This document shows, in pieces, positions 21,557-29,327 of a DNA stretch of 64,000 nt. Within the stretch, counting starts at the first letter, position 1. The number at the start of each line of letters is the position of its first letter. A program made the position numbers and the translations under genes. The DNA is from Sodalis sp. dw_96 (GTDB lineage: Bacteria > Pseudomonadota > Gammaproteobacteria > Enterobacterales > Enterobacteriaceae), in contig NZ_JAAVUT010000015.1 of assembly GCF_018449575.1 (NCBI RefSeq), positions 58,400 through 122,399 on the forward strand. Direction: 5' to 3'. The notes beneath the pieces were generated by a model. The model was given only the letters and a program-made list of their open reading frames with translations, was not told the DNA's origin and did not search any database.

Positions 21557-21587
21557 AAAAAGGATGGGCTACGCGACCATCCTTTTT
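21557..21587. terminator. Bidirectional intrinsic terminator between lipA and tatE
   Basis: AAAAAGGATGG, a nine-base loop, then CCATCCTTTTT. The A and T tracts let it work for lipA (+) and tatE (-), which converge here. Confidence 0.85.
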
Positions 21588-21598
21588 ATCAGCTCGCT

Positions 21599-21805
21599 TT
21601 AGTCTTTGCGTTCTGTTACCTGAGGAGCCACCGGTTCTTCAGTCTGCGTTTTCTGCGCGGTCGGCTCATCGCCATTCATGGCCTTCTTGAACCCTTTGAT
21701 AGCAGCCCCCAGGTCGCCACCCAGGCTACGCAGTTTATTGGTACCGAATAGCAGCACAATCAAGGCGCCGATAACTAACAATTTGGTAATGCTTAAACCT
21801 TCCAT
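21599..21805 (-). CDS. tatE: TatA/TatE-family twin-arginine translocase subunit
   Basis: A 68-residue membrane protein with one N-terminal transmembrane helix ([17 protein letters not shown]), the hinge glycine, and an amphipathic helix [23 protein letters not shown] short polar tail follows. It is closest to E. coli TatE and could build Tat translocation pores for folded proteins. The frame extends two codons upstream to a GTG, but AAGGTG five bases before the ATG at 21805 supports the shorter start. In E. coli tatE runs in the same direction as lipA; here it is inverted and converges on lipA. Confidence 0.92.
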   Translation of the reverse strand: MEGLSITKLLVIGALIVLLFGTNKLRSLGGDLGAAIKGFKKAMNGDEPTAQKTQTEEPVAPQVTERKD

Positions 21806-22043
21806 AATCACCTTCTTGATTAACGCTTGCTCATAAAACCAGCGAACTTACAGTTTAACGCTTTTTACCGCTATTATCGCCCTATTACAAGAGATATCTG
21901 TAACAGATTTACATACCGAGCGGGAAATCCGGATGAATCGGGATGATGCCATCGATCCTCTATGACCTACCGTACCAGCAATCGGCGAGAGGTGAAACAA
22001 CGATTTTCCAATAGCGGCGGCATCCGACCCAAAGCCTCCGTCC

Positions 22044-22071
22044 TTTGCTATAAACAAATTTTATGTATAAT
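22044..22071 (+). promoter_or_regulatory. Promoter of the crcB leader
   Basis: A perfect TATAAT at 22066-22071 lies just before the riboswitch aptamer, with TTTGCT (22044-22049) as a weak -35 at 16-base spacing. Confidence 0.5.
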
Positions 22072-22073
22072 GA

Positions 22074-22170
22074 ATGCCGGAGATGGCATTCCTCCTCTAA
22101 CCGCCGTTTCGGCTGATGATGCCTACGTTAACCTGCCTGCAAAGAGGAACGTAGCGTCGTGTTCGCCTTT
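22074..22170 (+). ncRNA. Fluoride riboswitch (crcB motif)
   Basis: The 5' leader of crcB carries the crcB-motif core: GGAGATGGCATTCCTCC (P1/P2 region with the invariant GATGGCATTC-type segment), then TCTAACCGCC, and GGCTGATGATGCCTACG. The order and spacing fit the fluoride aptamer with its pseudoknot. A TACGTT/AACGTA pairing at about 22124-22152 follows and may be part of the expression platform. Fluoride binding would raise expression of the downstream fluoride channel. The 3' limit is approximate. Confidence 0.85.
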
Positions 22171-22204
22171 GTGAGCTTTCATTCCCTCATTTTGAAAGGT
22201 CTTT

Positions 22205-22597
22205 ATGTTTACCCTTCTTTCGGCCGTCTTTATCGGCGGAGGTCTCGGCAGCGTATTACGTTGGTACGTGAGCTTGAAGTTGAGCAGCTCATCGATTCAT
22301 ATCCCGGCAGGTACCCTGACCGTCAATCTGGTGGGTGCATTCGTTATCGGGCTATGCCTGGCTCTGTTTGTGCGAATGACGCATATTGAGCCGTTCTGGA
22401 AGCTATTTATCACAACCGGACTTTGTGGCGGTTTAACCACTTTTTCCACGTTCTCAGCGGAAGTCGTGACGTTGATGCTTAGCGGACAGATGCTGTGGGC
22501 GGGGGTGAACATTTTGCTGAATCTGGTGGGTTCATTAATCATGACCTTCGTGGCGGTGGGATTGGTGCACCTGTTCGGACCGCCGGTACCGCTTTAA
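22205..22597 (+). CDS. crcB: Fluoride ion channel CrcB/FluC
   Basis: A 130-residue inner-membrane fluoride exporter, functional as an antiparallel dimer. Four hydrophobic segments are visible. Conserved motifs are [15 protein letters not shown], the pore asparagine in [14 protein letters not shown], and the phenylalanine/threonine track in [15 protein letters not shown]. It is controlled by the fluoride riboswitch directly upstream. In E. coli crcB and cspE are also neighbours. Confidence 0.97.
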   Translation: MFTLLSAVFIGGGLGSVLRWYVSLKLSSSSIHIPAGTLTVNLVGAFVIGLCLALFVRMTHIEPFWKLFITTGLCGGLTTFSTFSAEVVTLMLSGQMLWAGVNILLNLVGSLIMTFVAVGLVHLFGPPVPL

Positions 22598-22622
22598 GCA
22601 GCGGCATCCCCTTAAAATAACA

Positions 22623-22643
22623 AAACCCGCACGAGGCGGGTTT
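22623..22643. terminator. Bidirectional terminator between crcB and cspE
   Basis: AAACCCGC-ACGAG-GCGGGTTT followed by TT on the plus strand and AAAA/TTTT on the other, between two convergent genes. Confidence 0.85.
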
Positions 22644-22662
22644 TTCAGGAAACCGGCTATAT

Positions 22663-22872
22663 TTAAATAGCTGTTACGTCAGCGGCCGAAGGGCCTTTGG
22701 CGCCGTTAGTGATTTCGAACTCAACACGTTGACCTTCGGCCAGCGTTTTGAAACCGTTACTCTGGATAGCGGAGAAATGGACAAATACATCTTTGCTGCC
22801 GTCTTCCGGAGTAATGAAACCGAACCCTTTGGATTCGTTGAACCACTTAACGTTACCTTTAATCTTAGACAT
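22663..22872 (-). CDS. cspE: Cold-shock-family RNA chaperone CspE
   Basis: A 69-residue OB-fold protein almost identical to E. coli CspE ([20 protein letters not shown], then [17 protein letters not shown]). RNP1 (KGFGFI) and RNP2 (VFVHFSAI) are intact. An in-frame extension upstream is rejected because MSKIKG is the universal start. CspE melts RNA hairpins and acts as a transcription antiterminator; in E. coli it is constitutive rather than cold-induced. The 3' neighbour crcB is as in E. coli, but pagP is not found upstream. Confidence 0.96.
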   Translation of the reverse strand: MSKIKGNVKWFNESKGFGFITPEDGSKDVFVHFSAIQSNGFKTLAEGQRVEFEITNGAKGPSAADVTAI

Positions 22873-23080
22873 CAAACTTACCTTTAAATAATTGATAGAC
22901 ACCAACTCTGTGTCGTGTGTAGTACAGCAATTGGTAAGTCCTTTGTCCAGCGCAAGATCATCAAAACGTGATAAAAATACTTAAAATAACATTTTAACCT
23001 GCAAGACCACTTCCCACTGACTTTATCTGCTTCCAACCCACGTGATTCAGCCGTTCAGCACGGCCGAAACGATGGGAAAA

Positions 23081-23845
23081 TCAAAGCCCGTAGACCAGGG
23101 AAATAGCGGTCTTGGTATCGGTATGTTTCGGCGCGCCTTCGGGAGGCGCACTGTTATAGGTCACGTCATAGGTCACTTTCAGCGCGAAACTCTTATTGAT
23201 GGCCACGCTAAGGCCGGTCTCGGAGTTAGCAGTAAGATCCGCGTTACCCAATAGCGATACGCCTTGGATAAACTGAGTGCTATCGGTTAACTGATAAGAG
23301 AAGGACATCGCGCCATATGCCAAGGCCTTGGTTTGACGGCCGCCGTTCTCGAATTCGTCGTGCCTTACGCCAGGACCGGCTTCCACCCGCAAATGCGTGA
23401 TGGGGCCGTTAAGCAGCTGACGCCCGTAACCGGCGGTGGCGGTGGAACGCGAACGATAACCGTTATAGCGGTCGCTTAACCAGTTGGCCTGGCCAAACAG
23501 GAAATTATCGGCATCCAGGTTATGGCGGGCACGGGCACCGGCCTGATATTTTTCATCCGAGCGGACGTCATTGGAGGAATCATTCGCCGCTTCGCCCCAG
23601 ATACTGTAGGCATTGGTCGGCTGAAACCAGGTCATGGTGGTGCTGGCGGCCAGATTGGAGCTGGTGGTGTTACCGGATTGCTTGTTGTAGCTGCCTTGGA
23701 CATTGCCGTCGAAACTTTTTTTCGCGGTTGATGGATCATCCAGCGCGGTGAAGATATCGGTATCAGCAAAAGTCGAGAAACTAGCCAGGGACATTCCCAG
23801 GATAGCTAACAGCGATACTGCCCGAGAGCGGCCATTGCGTAACAT
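23081..23845 (-). CDS. ydiY: YdiY-family outer-membrane protein (DUF481)
   Basis: A 254-residue protein with a signal peptide (AVSLLAILGMSLASFSTFA) and a DUF481 beta-barrel-like domain. It tracks E. coli YdiY closely: DDPSTAKKSFDGNVQGSYNKQSGNT, SSNDVRSDEKYQAGARARHNL, SDRYNGYRSRS and a C-terminal aromatic-type end (ISLVYGL). Many alternating hydrophobic strands support an outer-membrane location. The function is unknown; in E. coli it is acid-inducible. It stands alone. Confidence 0.9.
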   Translation of the reverse strand: MLRNGRSRAVSLLAILGMSLASFSTFADTDIFTALDDPSTAKKSFDGNVQGSYNKQSGNTTSSNLAASTTMTWFQPTNAYSIWGEAANDSSNDVRSDEKYQAGARARHNLDADNFLFGQANWLSDRYNGYRSRSTATAGYGRQLLNGPITHLRVEAGPGVRHDEFENGGRQTKALAYGAMSFSYQLTDSTQFIQGVSLLGNADLTANSETGLSVAINKSFALKVTYDVTYNSAPPEGAPKHTDTKTAISLVYGL

Positions 23846-24288
23846 AATTTACCTATAAATAATTGGGGGGTATGAAACCAGCACATGTAAAGAAAGGTTG
23901 ATAGTGTAGCGAATCAGAACAAAAGGTGTACCAGTAATTTTTTGTAATATTGGTAACAAACTTTAAACTTTACAGCTTTTATTTAAGTTCTGTTGGAGCC
24001 TTGGGCGGTAAAGTACTAAAAAAAAGCTGATTATTCAGTAACTTTAAATAAACATCACAGTGCACAGACCTTTACTTCCGTTTGCACAATATTTACATTG
24101 CCCGGTACTGAAAATTTCGGATTAATCTGAAATATAAAAGTATCCTGAATTGTCGATTACTATACCGACAGATTTGCATAATCGCCCGAAAAAAATGAAA
24201 AAAAATGCCGATAGTCCCTGCATTTGGGCAAATGTTTAAATAAAGTTAATTAATTAATTCAAATGTGAATAACAGGCCGCGCCGCACT
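23846..24288. other. AT-rich gap upstream of ydiY
   Basis: A 443-base gap with no credible reading frame. It is strongly AT-rich (for example TTAATTAATTAATTC near 24246) and must contain the ydiY promoter on the minus strand. I see no repeat, tRNA or terminator in it. Confidence 0.5.
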
Positions 24289-24426
24289 CTATTTACAGAG
24301 TAACCAGTAAATGAAGCCACCGCCGATCGTCCAGAACAGCGCACTGAATAGAAACACCATTACCCAGGCGTTATTATGTGCTTCGTCCATATTTGGATAT
24401 TCTCTGACCATTGTGTTTATTTTCAT
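24289..24426 (-). CDS. YmiA-like single-pass membrane micro-protein
   Basis: A 45-residue ORF: a short polar N-terminus (MKINTMVREYPNMDEAHNN) and one transmembrane helix (AWVMVFLFSALFWTIGGGFI, then YWLLCK). The helix resembles E. coli YmiA (AWLAVFLGSALFWVVVALLI). A longer in-frame start exists at 24477, but the added residues look unlike protein. No strong ribosome site is visible, so the exact start is uncertain. YmiA has no known function. Confidence 0.6.
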   Translation of the reverse strand: MKINTMVREYPNMDEAHNNAWVMVFLFSALFWTIGGGFIYWLLCK

Positions 24427-24620
24427 GATGCCAGTATAGAAATTACCCGCCGTGGTGATTGTTGGAAAAAGCGGCAAAAAACAGGTTATATCGGGGGATT
24501 AGATCCGGGACGAGTCCATTCAAGGGGAACTGCGGCAAAAGGTGATCAAAACGACGAGGCTTTCATGGCTCCGCTTAAAAAGGCTAATAGCACGATCCCC
24601 TATTTCAAGAAAGCGGTGAA

Positions 24621-25544
24621 TCAGAGGTAAAGTGAAAGTTCACCGGTGGGCCGGGTTTTGAAACGCCGATGCATCCATAAATATTGATCCGGCGCCCGCA
24701 TGATTTCCTGCTCGACAATTTTATTCATATAACAGGTGGCGGCCATCTCGTCATCCAACGGGTAACCATCCAGCTGTGGCTGAATCAGCAGCCGGTATCC
24801 TTTGCCATTTCTTTTGCGCAGCAATACCACCGGCACCAGTTTCGGGTTAGCCAGCCGGGCCAGCGTAAAAGTGCCGCGGGTGGTGGCGGCGTGACTCACG
24901 GCGAAAAAAGGGGCGAAAATACTGCCGCGCGGGCCGTAATCCTGATCGGGGGCAAACCATACCGTCTCGCCCTGCTTCATAGCCTGCACCATGCCGCGCA
25001 AATCCTTGCGATCCAGCATCGCCTTGTTGGACCGCATCCGGCCCCAGGTTTGCACCAACTCCATCACCTTATTATTATGGGGCCGATACATGGCCATCAT
25101 CGGCTGACACAATCCCATAGCCCGCCCGCCCAGCTCCAGCGACATAAAATGAATGCCAATGACCATCACGCCCTGATTATGTTCATTGGCCTGCTGCAGA
25201 TTATGCAACCCATAAACATCAAACCAGCGCCGCACCCTGGCATCAGACCAGAACCAGGCCATACCGGTCTCAATCAGCCCCATGCCCGCCGAACGAAAAT
25301 TATTGACCACGGTTCGTTCCAATTTGGCCGGATCCATGGCGGGAAAGCAGAGTTCAAGGTTCCGGCGGGTTATTGCCGCCCGGCGTTTTAGAAAATGCAT
25401 TGATTGCCGGCCCAGCCAGCCGCCCAGCTTATATAATGTCGGATAAGGCAGTTGTACTAATAAAAACAGCACACCCAGACCGAACCATGTAAGCCAATAG
25501 CGCGGATGCAGTAATGAAAATGTAAATTTTTGTGAATCTACCAT
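24621..25544 (-). CDS. lpxP: Cold-type Kdo2-lipid IVA palmitoleoyltransferase LpxP
   Basis: A 307-residue inner-membrane acyltransferase of the LpxL/LpxM/LpxP family. The HX4E catalytic motif is HFMSLE in GIHFMSLELGGRAMGLCQPMM. By eye it fits LpxP better than LpxL: FRSAGMGLIETGMAWFWSDARVRRWFDVYGL and the end IHRRFKTRP-type WMHRRFKTRPTGELSLYL follow LpxP. LpxP adds palmitoleate in place of laurate to lipid A in the cold, keeping the outer membrane fluid. An N-terminal anchor (GLGVLFLLVQLPYPTLY) is present. Two cold-shock-family genes lie within 4 kb. Confidence 0.88.
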   Translation of the reverse strand: MVDSQKFTFSLLHPRYWLTWFGLGVLFLLVQLPYPTLYKLGGWLGRQSMHFLKRRAAITRRNLELCFPAMDPAKLERTVVNNFRSAGMGLIETGMAWFWSDARVRRWFDVYGLHNLQQANEHNQGVMVIGIHFMSLELGGRAMGLCQPMMAMYRPHNNKVMELVQTWGRMRSNKAMLDRKDLRGMVQAMKQGETVWFAPDQDYGPRGSIFAPFFAVSHAATTRGTFTLARLANPKLVPVVLLRKRNGKGYRLLIQPQLDGYPLDDEMAATCYMNKIVEQEIMRAPDQYLWMHRRFKTRPTGELSLYL

Positions 25545-25933
25545 TTAGTTACGCTTCATAATATTATTGTTTACCTTTTTCAAAAATTACCCTGGATTAT
25601 TTGCTTGAATAAGAGGCACTTTTCTTTTTTTTCAGAAAGGAAAAATGACAATAACAGAAGCGAACAGGACATTTTCTAACAAAGAAAAATGATTGGGAGC
25701 AGATAAGAATACCATAATCCGCATCGGGATTATCTTGAAAAATATTTCATGAACCATACCCCGGCGGGGAGCCGAGGCAAAGCTTATTTACCAAACCCGA
25801 CAATCAGCGGCAAGAGTGAATGGCCGCCGTCATAAAATAATCGGACTATGGGGATAGCGTCGCAGAACGTGCAGCATGGCAAGGCAATCGCCACTGGCCG
25901 ATAGCGCCTCGCCAAAGACGGCTATTTTCGCCG
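25545..25933. other. Gap between lpxP and hpxO
   Basis: A 389-base gap. The left half, upstream of lpxP, is AT-rich with T and A tracts and should carry the lpxP promoter. The right part holds a possible decayed response-regulator fragment, listed separately. Confidence 0.45.
25805..25930 (-). pseudogene. Possible remnant of a response-regulator receiver domain
   Basis: Read on the minus strand, one frame gives KIAVFGEALSASGDCLAMLH followed by VLRRYPHSPIIL and a stop. This looks like the part of a receiver domain around the phospho-acceptor loop (xDGLxMLxxLRxxPxxPII). Moving one frame just before the stop continues with MTAAIH, as expected after PII in receivers. No other part of such a gene is visible. 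The match is short, so this is tentative. Confidence 0.25.
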
Positions 25934-27088
25934 CTACAGCGGACCGCCCTCAATAGTTTCGGCTAATCCGTCGATAATATGCTCTCCCGTTTCGCCCGCC
26001 AGGCTGCGGTACCAAAGTTCAGTGGCCGCCGGATCCTTGCCGTGCGTGACATCACAGCGCTTACGCGCTTTAAGTACCAAGGATCCGACGCGCTGTCGCC
26101 GTTTTTCCTGGTAACGACGCAATGCATCCTCAATACCCAGCGAGTGTGTGCGCAGCACGGTGGCCAGCACCACCGCATCTTCCATGGCGGCGCAGCCCCC
26201 CTGCCCGATATCCGGCGTGGTACTGTGGCCGGCGTCGCCCAGCAGGGCGACGCGTCCGCGCACCAATTGCTCCAGGGGATCAATATCATGTATTTCCACC
26301 CGATTGACGCCGGCGGGTTCAAGCCTATGAATAAGCTGTTGCACCGGAGCGCACCAATCGGCGAAATAACCGCTCAAATCCTCTTTTACGCCGGCAGGCT
26401 GCTGGGTTAACCCTTTGGGAAGAGGAACATCGAAGAAAAAGTAAAAACGCCCGCCGGCTACCGGCATCAGCGAGACCCGTTTACCCTGGCCAACATAGGT
26501 GGTCCATTGATCCGCCGGGGCCAAGCCCTCCTCAGCGGCAATCAAACCGTTCCAGTTCACATAACCCGCGTACCGGCGTTCAACGGTATAACCGAGCACA
26601 TATCCCCTGGCGACAGAGTGCGCCCCATCGGCGCCAATCAGTAAATCGCCGCTGGCCGAGCTGCCGTCCTCAAACCAGGCGGTAACCTGTCGGCCGTCAT
26701 CCTCTATCTTCATCAACCGTTTGCCAAGATAAATTCGCTCCCGGCCGAAGGCATCCATTAACATGGATTGCAACTCCGCCCTGGCCACCGGGTAGGGGCG
26801 CTCACCTACCCGATCCACCAGAGGCTGCAAACTGAATTGAGTCAGGGTCTGCCCAGTGCGATAGTCCTGGTAGGCCATTGCGGCCATATTTCCGCCAAGG
26901 GCCTTGATTTGCTGTTGAAGCCCTATAAAATTCAGACACTTAACACCATTTGGCCAGATGGATATCGCGGCGCCCACCGTTTTTATTTCCCTCACCGCCT
27001 CGTATATCTCTACCTGGCAGCCCATTTTTTGCAGGGCGATGCCGGCGGTGGCACCCCCCATTCCCGCACCAATAATGATCGCTTTCAT
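25934..27088 (-). CDS. hpxO: FAD-dependent urate hydroxylase HpxO
   Basis: A 384-residue class A flavin monooxygenase. The dinucleotide motif is [15 protein letters not shown] at the N-terminus and the FAD motif is [19 protein letters not shown] followed by CAAMEDAVV. Similarity to Klebsiella HpxO is high ([32 protein letters not shown] [25 protein letters not shown]). HpxO turns urate into 5-hydroxyisourate using NADH. In Klebsiella it sits in an hpx purine-catabolism cluster; here no hpx partner is adjacent, so it may act alone or with genes elsewhere. Confidence 0.88.
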   Translation of the reverse strand: MKAIIIGAGMGGATAGIALQKMGCQVEIYEAVREIKTVGAAISIWPNGVKCLNFIGLQQQIKALGGNMAAMAYQDYRTGQTLTQFSLQPLVDRVGERPYPVARAELQSMLMDAFGRERIYLGKRLMKIEDDGRQVTAWFEDGSSASGDLLIGADGAHSVARGYVLGYTVERRYAGYVNWNGLIAAEEGLAPADQWTTYVGQGKRVSLMPVAGGRFYFFFDVPLPKGLTQQPAGVKEDLSGYFADWCAPVQQLIHRLEPAGVNRVEIHDIDPLEQLVRGRVALLGDAGHSTTPDIGQGGCAAMEDAVVLATVLRTHSLGIEDALRRYQEKRRQRVGSLVLKARKRCDVTHGKDPAATELWYRSLAGETGEHIIDGLAETIEGGPL

Positions 27089-27179
27089 TGTTAAGACCTC
27101 TCAGGGACGTTATCTTGGCAAGAAGCAATTACAGTGCCATGATCTTAATCTCTTGAGATTAAATGGCCGGGCAATCATA

Positions 27180-27674
27180 TCAGCCTTTTGTATTTCTCAT
27201 TGCCGCGCCGCCGGATTTTTTGTGTGATGTTGCAGCGGGCCGGGCCGGGGCGGTCGGTTGAAGGATAATATAGTCGCCATTGACGCTTTTCAGGTAAGCC
27301 ATGCATTCCGTGGTGGGTGTTTTAACCCGATGCAATATCATATGGTCATACTTCATCTCACCGCCCGTCAGGTCGATTTTATAGTTTTCGTTTTTGAAAG
27401 TGACGTTATAGTACTCGCCGCCGGTCCTGTCCAGCTTGCCTCTTTTGGCAATGATGCGCTGCCATTGGCGGCAGTCCAGCGTATCGCCGGCGCGAGTGAT
27501 GATGAGGCTGGCTTTGGCCTCAGGGCTGACCAGCCAGCTTTGCGGCCCGCTAGTCGTCCACACGCCGGCAAGTTCCTGCGGCGCGGGCGCTTTAATCACC
27601 TCGGCATAATTGGCGGTTCCCGCGCATCCGGCCAAAGCAGTCGCCAGCAGACCGGTGACAAAAATTTTCTTCAT
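27180..27674 (-). CDS. yedD: YedD-family lipoprotein
   Basis: A 164-residue lipoprotein. The lipobox is ALAGCAG (Cys near residue 18). The body matches E. coli YedD (137 aa): APAPQELAGVWTTSGPQSWLVSPEAKASLII, GDTLDCRQWQRIIA and a late TECMAYL. It has a longer C-terminal tail (PARPAATSHKKSGGAAMRNTKG) than E. coli. Function unknown; the fold is a small outer-membrane lipoprotein domain. Confidence 0.85.
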   Translation of the reverse strand: MKKIFVTGLLATALAGCAGTANYAEVIKAPAPQELAGVWTTSGPQSWLVSPEAKASLIITRAGDTLDCRQWQRIIAKRGKLDRTGGEYYNVTFKNENYKIDLTGGEMKYDHMILHRVKTPTTECMAYLKSVNGDYIILQPTAPARPAATSHKKSGGAAMRNTKG

Positions 27675-28059
27675 ACCAGTGTCCTTGTTCAGTCGAAGCG
27701 GGATTTTAGCATTAAATGAAGGGGATTGTTAAAAGCGACAAGAATCTTATAACGCTATTCAGCGTTATTTCGTTGGACGTTATGAGTTGCCAACGGTGCG
27801 GCGAGGGGATTTCATTGGAAATGACCATAAAAAAACCCCGGCATTACCGAGGCTTAGAATTTTTTCGCTGTTTAAAAGTTACCTGACTGCTCCGGCTTTC
27901 GCCTTCATCGCTATCGCAGGTACTCTTATTGATTCCGTGTTGCTCCCGGGATGATACTACCGGGGCGCTAGCGGCGCTGTACACACTGCGCGTCTATATT
28001 GCGTCAGCTGTTTGCAGGGCAACCATGTTACAGGGCAGCTATATTACAGAGCAGCTATA
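27675..28059. other. Gap between yedD and the second cold-shock gene
   Basis: Left part: yedD promoter region. Right part: about 200 bases of 3' untranslated sequence for the csp gene between its stop codon and a minus-strand terminator at 27829-27853. A 16-base tandem repeat at 28027-28074 extends into the end of the csp gene. Confidence 0.5.
27829..27853 (-). terminator. Intrinsic terminator of the second csp gene
   Basis: On the minus strand GCCTCGG-TAAT-GCCGGGGT (one G-U pair) followed by seven T. Confidence 0.75.
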
Positions 28060-28074
28060 TTACAGAGCAACAAC
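28027..28074. repeat. Three tandem copies of a 16-base unit over the csp stop codon
   Basis: Units read GTTACAGGGCAGCTAT, ATTACAGAGCAGCTAT and ATTACAGAGCAACAAC in sequence. The last unit contains the csp stop codon and final codons (minus strand), so the repeat is a duplication of the gene's 3' end into its untranslated tail. Confidence 0.85.
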
Positions 28075-28272
28075 GTTAGTTGCTGACGGACCTTTCTGGC
28101 CTTGTTCGATATTGAATTCGACCTGTTGGCCTTCGTCCAGGGTCTTGAAATCATTGCTTTGGATTGCAGAAAAATGTACGAACACATCTTTGCTACCGTC
28201 AGCAGGGGTGATAAAACCAAAACCTTTGCCCGCGTCAAACCATTTTACTGAACCAGTCATTTTGTTAGCCAT
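28060..28272 (-). CDS. CspA-family cold-shock protein
   Basis: A 70-residue OB-fold RNA chaperone ([20 protein letters not shown] at the start, [20 protein letters not shown] at the end). RNP1 and RNP2 are intact. The N-terminus (NKMTG) and IEQGQKGP resemble CspB/CspG rather than CspE/CspC, which would suit cold induction. The in-frame extension upstream is rejected because a GGAAAC-type ribosome site precedes MANKM and family length fits. The upstream gap is long and T-rich, as for cold-induced csp leaders, but I see no clear cold box. Confidence 0.92.
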   Translation of the reverse strand: MANKMTGSVKWFDAGKGFGFITPADGSKDVFVHFSAIQSNDFKTLDEGQQVEFNIEQGQKGPSATNVVAL

Positions 28273-28769
28273 TTTTGTTTCCTTTTTTAGGGCCGCCACA
28301 TAAAGGCGATTAAGGTCTGCTTATCAAGATTTACTTATGGGAGCACTAAAGAAGGAAATTCCTCGGAGAAGCGATAATTTGCAATACCGTTTAAATCGGA
28401 ACAACTTTACTAAAATGACATTCATAAATAGGTCTGCTCTACAAACCGATAACTCTATTTACACATAGGGGGATCGTTATAGCAAGGTTTTTTCATTTTT
28501 ATTTTTCATCCTTTTAACGTTCCAGACAATGCCGTTGCACTTTCCTGGCACTATCCATGGTACCACGGATTACCACATGCAAATCGAAAAAAAAGCCGCA
28601 CAACTCCTTGAAAAATAGAGTTGATTATCGATGAATAACGACCTCGTTCGATTTGCAAATCATCACGACTATGGGGTACGGGCCGGGAAGGGCTACTGTG
28701 TATCCGGAGGTATGATGGTTCTAAAAAGTCATGCCGGACGCGCAAGCCGTCATGGAAGAAATGACATAT
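28273..28769. other. Gap upstream of the second csp gene
   Basis: A 497-base stretch with no credible gene. It probably includes a long csp leader on the minus strand. Near 28578-28657 there is an inverted repeat, TGCAAATCGAA and TTCGATTTGCA, 58 bases apart, with weaker pairing outside the arms. The rest is AT-rich and without recognised features. Confidence 0.45.
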
Positions 28770-29069
28770 TTATACGGAGACAATCTGGTCCGCGACAATT
28801 GAATAACCCCCGTTCCACTCCATACGGCCAGTGACGGTCAAACGTTCGCCCCGAAGATGAGCCATCAATTCCAGCGCCATGATATCGAAACCCACCACGG
28901 TTAACGGGTAAGAGCTGCGTTTATCGCTTTCCGCCAGGATAGTCGCTTTCACCATGGGTCGTCCGGTATTGCCTTTAATACGGCTGGGTGATTTGGTGAT
29001 GACGCCAGATAAAGTGGTGGTTATAGGGCTATAGTGGTTTTCGGTTTGATGCTGATTACTTGAATTCAT
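28770..29069 (-). CDS. Small OB-fold, SSB/PriB-like protein
   Basis: A 99-residue cytoplasmic protein. After a polar N-terminus, the body reads like a minimal single-stranded-DNA-binding OB fold: LSGVITKSPSRIKGNTGRPM, VKATILAESD, YPLTVVGFDIMALELMAHLRGE and LTVTGRMEWNGGYSIVADQI, the VxGRLE...xADxI pattern common in SSB and PriB. The ATG at 29069 is chosen because GGAGG lies eight bases upstream; the frame extends 21 codons further. Such compact SSB-like genes are often from phages or plasmids, but no mobile gene is nearby. Function not known. Confidence 0.55.
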   Translation of the reverse strand: MNSSNQHQTENHYSPITTTLSGVITKSPSRIKGNTGRPMVKATILAESDKRSSYPLTVVGFDIMALELMAHLRGERLTVTGRMEWNGGYSIVADQIVSV

Positions 29070-29170
29070 GACAGGACACCTCCGCATTTTCATAATTTTG
29101 TCAGAAAGTTTGTGTATTTTACCTGATTGCATCCCGCTTGTGTGAGCAATTGTGTAAGTAATGCACGAAA

Positions 29171-29212
29171 TTTAACCGAGAATCTGCCCGTCCCGGCAGA
29201 TTCTCGGTTAAA
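29171..29212. terminator. Perfect 18-bp stem-loop downstream of amiD
   Basis: TTTAACCGAGAATCTGCC, loop CGTCCC, then the exact reverse complement ending GGTTAAA. It lies between amiD (-), which ends at 29328, and the OB-fold gene. The A/T ends give it a bidirectional terminator shape with short T tracts. It could also be a protein site or a small repeat. Confidence 0.55.
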
Positions 29213-29327
29213 AGTCGCTTAGGATGACCACGCGCTCCTCTCATCATACCCCTGGAAGGGATGAAAGTCCGCAGGTTCCCGCGGTCAGGAACGGACACCC
29301 GTTATGAATCCCCGGCCACGGACCTTG

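Noticed and set aside
24684..25391. Plus-strand open frame of 235 codons over lpxP
   Set aside because: Antisense to lpxP; composition is that of a shadow frame.
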